Below, piece after piece: positions 6,561 to 8,343 of a stretch of DNA of 8,343 nt; within the stretch, counting starts at the first letter, position 1; the number at the start of each line of letters is the position of its first letter. The notes beneath the pieces were generated by a model that was given only the letters and a program-made list of their open reading frames with translations, made no database searches and had not been told where the DNA came from. Both the position numbers and the translations under genes were made by a program. This stretch comes from Phenylobacterium sp. Its GTDB lineage: Bacteria; Pseudomonadota; Alphaproteobacteria; Caulobacterales; Caulobacteraceae. Where the stretch lies: NCBI GenBank assembly GCA_028290925.1, contig JAQGIX010000055.1, positions 1-8,343 of the forward strand. The letters are read 5' to 3'.

Positions 6561-7427
6561 TCACCAGACCAGCTCGGCCATGGCCCAGCTCGCGGTGACG
6601 CCTTCGGTCTCGAAGACATGGTCCATCATGGCCGCGTCCAGCGCGCCCTTCGCCAGGATCTCCTGGGCGTGGATGCCGGCGGCGATGAACAGGGCGTCCA
6701 ACCCTTGGGCGTTGGCGCCGCGCAGGTCGGTGCGCGGGCCGTCGCCGACGCAGAGCACCCGGGCGCGGTCGATCGGGGCGCCGTCCCTCAGCCCGGCGGC
6801 CTCGGCGAGCGCCAGGTCGTAGATGGCCGCGTGCGGCTTGCCGGCCATGGCGACCTGACCGTCCAGCGCCTCGTAGAGCTGGGCCAGCGCCCCGCCGCAG
6901 TAGATCAGCGTGTCGCCGCGCTGCACGACGATGTCCGGATTGGCGCAGATCATCGGCAGGCCCCGCGCCACCGCGCCGCGGAACCGCTCGCGATAGTCCT
7001 CAGGCGTCTCGGCCTCGTCGTCGAACGGGCCGGTGCAGGCGATGAAGCGGGCCTCGTCGAGGTCGCTGAAGGTGAGGCCGAGACCCTCGTACAGCGGATC
7101 GTCGCGGCCGGGACCGAGCTTCCAGGCCGGGCCCGGCGCGCGGGCGGCCAGCAGCTTGCGGGTGGCGTCGCCGGAGGTGACCACCAGCGAATAGGCCTCG
7201 CGCGGCACGCCCAGGGCGTCCAGCTGGGCGACGACCCCGGCGTTGGGCCTGGGCGCATTGGAGATCAGCACCACCTCGCCGCCTTGGGCGCGGAAGCGGG
7301 CCAAGGCCGCGCAGGCCACCGGAAAGGCCTCGCGGCCGTTGTGGATCACGCCCCAGACATCGCAGAGCAGCAGGTCATAGCGGTCAGTCAGCGCGGAGAG
7401 GCCGGCGGCCAGCTTGGGGGAGGTCAT
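6561..7427 (-). CDS. HAD-superfamily class IIA hydrolase (TIGR01459-like)
   Basis: A complete 288-residue cytoplasmic protein of the HAD superfamily, class IIA (NagD/phosphoglycolate-phosphatase-like, with a C2 cap). Motif I is CDVWGVIHNG (22-31) with nucleophile D23; the usual second Asp (DxD) is W25. Motif II is LISN (54-57, S56), motif III has K197 in AGKPHAAIYD, and motif IV is VGDGPRTDLRGA (227-238, D229 and D234). The cap domain lies between about residues 85 and 185. DxWG is typical of the subgroup annotated as 'HAD class IIA hydrolase, TIGR01459', which is common in alphaproteobacteria and has no assigned substrate. The ATG at 7427 has no recognisable Shine-Dalgarno sequence, and a strong hairpin ends 16 bases upstream. 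It is followed by the MaoC-like gene after 46 bases. The family call is sure; catalytic activity is uncertain because of the Trp. Confidence 0.92.
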   Translation of the reverse strand: MTSPKLAAGLSALTDRYDLLLCDVWGVIHNGREAFPVACAALARFRAQGGEVVLISNAPRPNAGVVAQLDALGVPREAYSLVVTSGDATRKLLAARAPGPAWKLGPGRDDPLYEGLGLTFSDLDEARFIACTGPFDDEAETPEDYRERFRGAVARGLPMICANPDIVVQRGDTLIYCGGALAQLYEALDGQVAMAGKPHAAIYDLALAEAAGLRDGAPIDRARVLCVGDGPRTDLRGANAQGLDALFIAAGIHAQEILAKGALDAAMMDHVFETEGVTASWAMAELVW

Positions 7428-7443
7428 GGCGGCCGATCTAATG

Positions 7444-7474
7444 CCTCTCCTCCCGCGAAGCGAGAGGGGAGAGG
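7444..7474 (-). terminator. Strong hairpin between the EAL and HAD genes
   Basis: Right after the TAA of the EAL gene the minus-strand transcript can form a long hairpin: 7460-7472 pairs with 7444-7456 around a TTC loop, 13 positions with two G-U wobbles and one A-C mismatch. An alternative outer pairing is the perfect CCTCTCC/GGAGAGG (7444-7450 with 7468-7474). No T-run follows, so it is probably an mRNA 3'-end or pausing structure rather than a standard intrinsic terminator. Its CGC-TTC-GCG tip resembles hairpin C of the element at 784-898. Confidence 0.5.
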
Positions 7475-7476
7475 AT

Positions 7477-8343
7477 TTACCGCCCGCCCATGGCCCGGCG
7501 CTGGAAGTGGGGGCGCAGATAGGCCGAGGGCGGATCGGCTTCGGCCAGCACCGCGTCCTTGATGGCCCGCGGCTCGCCGAACAGGTGGCCCTGGCCGTAG
7601 CCGATGTCGAGGTCGAGGGTGTCGACCACCTGGCGCTCGGTCTCCACCTTCTCGGCGATCACCTCGACGCCGTAGCGGCGGGTCAGCGCGCAGAAATCCT
7701 CGGCGGCGAGGTCGGGCAGGGAGCGCAGGATCAGCCGGCCATCCACCTCGGTCAGCTCGTCCAGCAGCAGCTGCGCGGCGATCTTGACGAACTTCACGTC
7801 GGAGCGGGCGAGGTCCTGCAGGTCGAGGTCGAGGTCGGCCACCTTGTCGAGGCTGAAGCGGAAGCCGAGGTCGGCGAGCTTGCCCATGTTGCGGGCCTCC
7901 ACCGAGCCGCGCGCCTCGAAGGCCGACTGGCCGATCTCGAAGATCAGGGCGCCGGCCAGGTCCTTGTTGGCCGTGAGCAGGTCGAGGAAGCCGGGGAAGA
8001 AGCTCTCGTCGGCCAGGCTGGCCATGGAGATGTTGCAGAAGATGCCGATCTTGCGGTCCTGCTTGGCCAGCCGGCGGACGATCTGCACGCAGCGGAACAG
8101 CAGCAGGTTGTCGATGGCGGTGATCATCCCGCCGGGCTCGGCCACCGACAGGTATTCGGCCGGCATCAGCACGTGGCCGGTGTCGTCGCGCAGCCGCGAG
8201 AAGCTCTCGTAGAAGACGGTCTTGCGCTGCGGCAGGGCGACGATGGGCTGGAGGTAGAGGTCCACGCGATTGTCGGTGAGCGCCTCGCGCACCGTGTCCA
8301 TCAGGGCGCCGGCCTGGCGGTGGTCGGAGTTGTGGCCCATGCG
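7477..8343 (-). CDS. tipF: EAL-domain protein, TipF-like (N-terminus beyond the window)
   Basis: C-terminal 288 residues of an EAL-domain protein; the frame is open to the right edge and the ATG at 8340 may be internal. Residue numbers here count from that Met. The domain spans about 20-262. Motif I reads YESFSRLR (E45, in place of EALxR). Also kept are N103 (CNIS), E135 (FEIG), D165, K186 (VKI), E230 and E233 (AEKVE) and Q250 (GYGQGHLFGEP). The DDFG motif reads DKVA, so the second Asp is K166, and the Asp of the KID motif is A188. Phosphodiesterase activity is therefore doubtful; cyclic-di-GMP binding as an effector is more likely. The LPQRKTVFYE opening and the overall degeneracy recall Caulobacter TipF, a membrane-anchored cyclic-di-GMP receptor needed for flagellum assembly at the pole. 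The diagnostic transmembrane and coiled-coil N-terminus lies outside, so the TipF name is tentative while the EAL call is firm. Confidence 0.85.
   Translation of the reverse strand, partial: RMGHNSDHRQAGALMDTVREALTDNRVDLYLQPIVALPQRKTVFYESFSRLRDDTGHVLMPAEYLSVAEPGGMITAIDNLLLFRCVQIVRRLAKQDRKIGIFCNISMASLADESFFPGFLDLLTANKDLAGALIFEIGQSAFEARGSVEARNMGKLADLGFRFSLDKVADLDLDLQDLARSDVKFVKIAAQLLLDELTEVDGRLILRSLPDLAAEDFCALTRRYGVEVIAEKVETERQVVDTLDLDIGYGQGHLFGEPRAIKDAVLAEADPPSAYLRPHFQRRAMGGR

Noticed and set aside
7820..7840. Short tandem repeat GGTCGA within the EAL gene
   Set aside because: It simply encodes an in-frame Leu-Asp run (ADLDLDLQDL) in the coding sequence; no expansion is evident.

Overview
The window is high-GC, densely coding bacterial DNA with the look of an alphaproteobacterium of the Caulobacterales (Caulobacter/Phenylobacterium-like). 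The pointers are a DUF3035/BamF-type lipoprotein next to lspA and ileS, an EAL protein resembling the flagellar regulator TipF, and GC-rich intergenic palindromes. The genus is an inference; there is no rRNA or other phylogenetic marker here.

Layout. One plus-strand gene fragment lies at the left edge (2-778): the C-terminal part of a TraB/GumN-family protein with degenerate motifs. It converges on a block of seven minus-strand genes. Read in their direction of transcription (right to left) these are: an EAL-domain protein cut by the right edge (7477-8343), a class IIA HAD-family protein (6561-7427), a MaoC-like dehydratase (6080-6514), ribF (5142-6083), ileS (2024-4966), lspA (1539-2027) and a small lipoprotein of the DUF3035/BamF family (907-1461). 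The convergent gap (779-906) holds an elaborate GC-rich palindromic element. A second, simpler hairpin separates the EAL gene from the HAD gene.

How the genes fit together. maoC/ribF and ileS/lspA are each joined by a 4-base start/stop overlap, so each pair is probably translationally coupled. ribF makes FMN and FAD, ileS charges tRNA-Ile, and LspA removes signal peptides from prolipoproteins; the next gene encodes just such a lipoprotein, probably an outer-membrane assembly subunit. Promoter-like sequences precede ileS and bamF, so the block may be several transcription units rather than one operon.

This looks mostly like ordinary core-genome DNA. I see no mobile element, CRISPR array, tRNA, rRNA or defence locus. 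The points that deserve a second look are the paired loss of both histidine motifs in the TraB/GumN protein, the degenerate active site of the EAL domain, the DxW (instead of DxD) motif of the HAD protein, the palindromic intergenic elements, and a pair of mutually exclusive hairpins between ribF and ileS.
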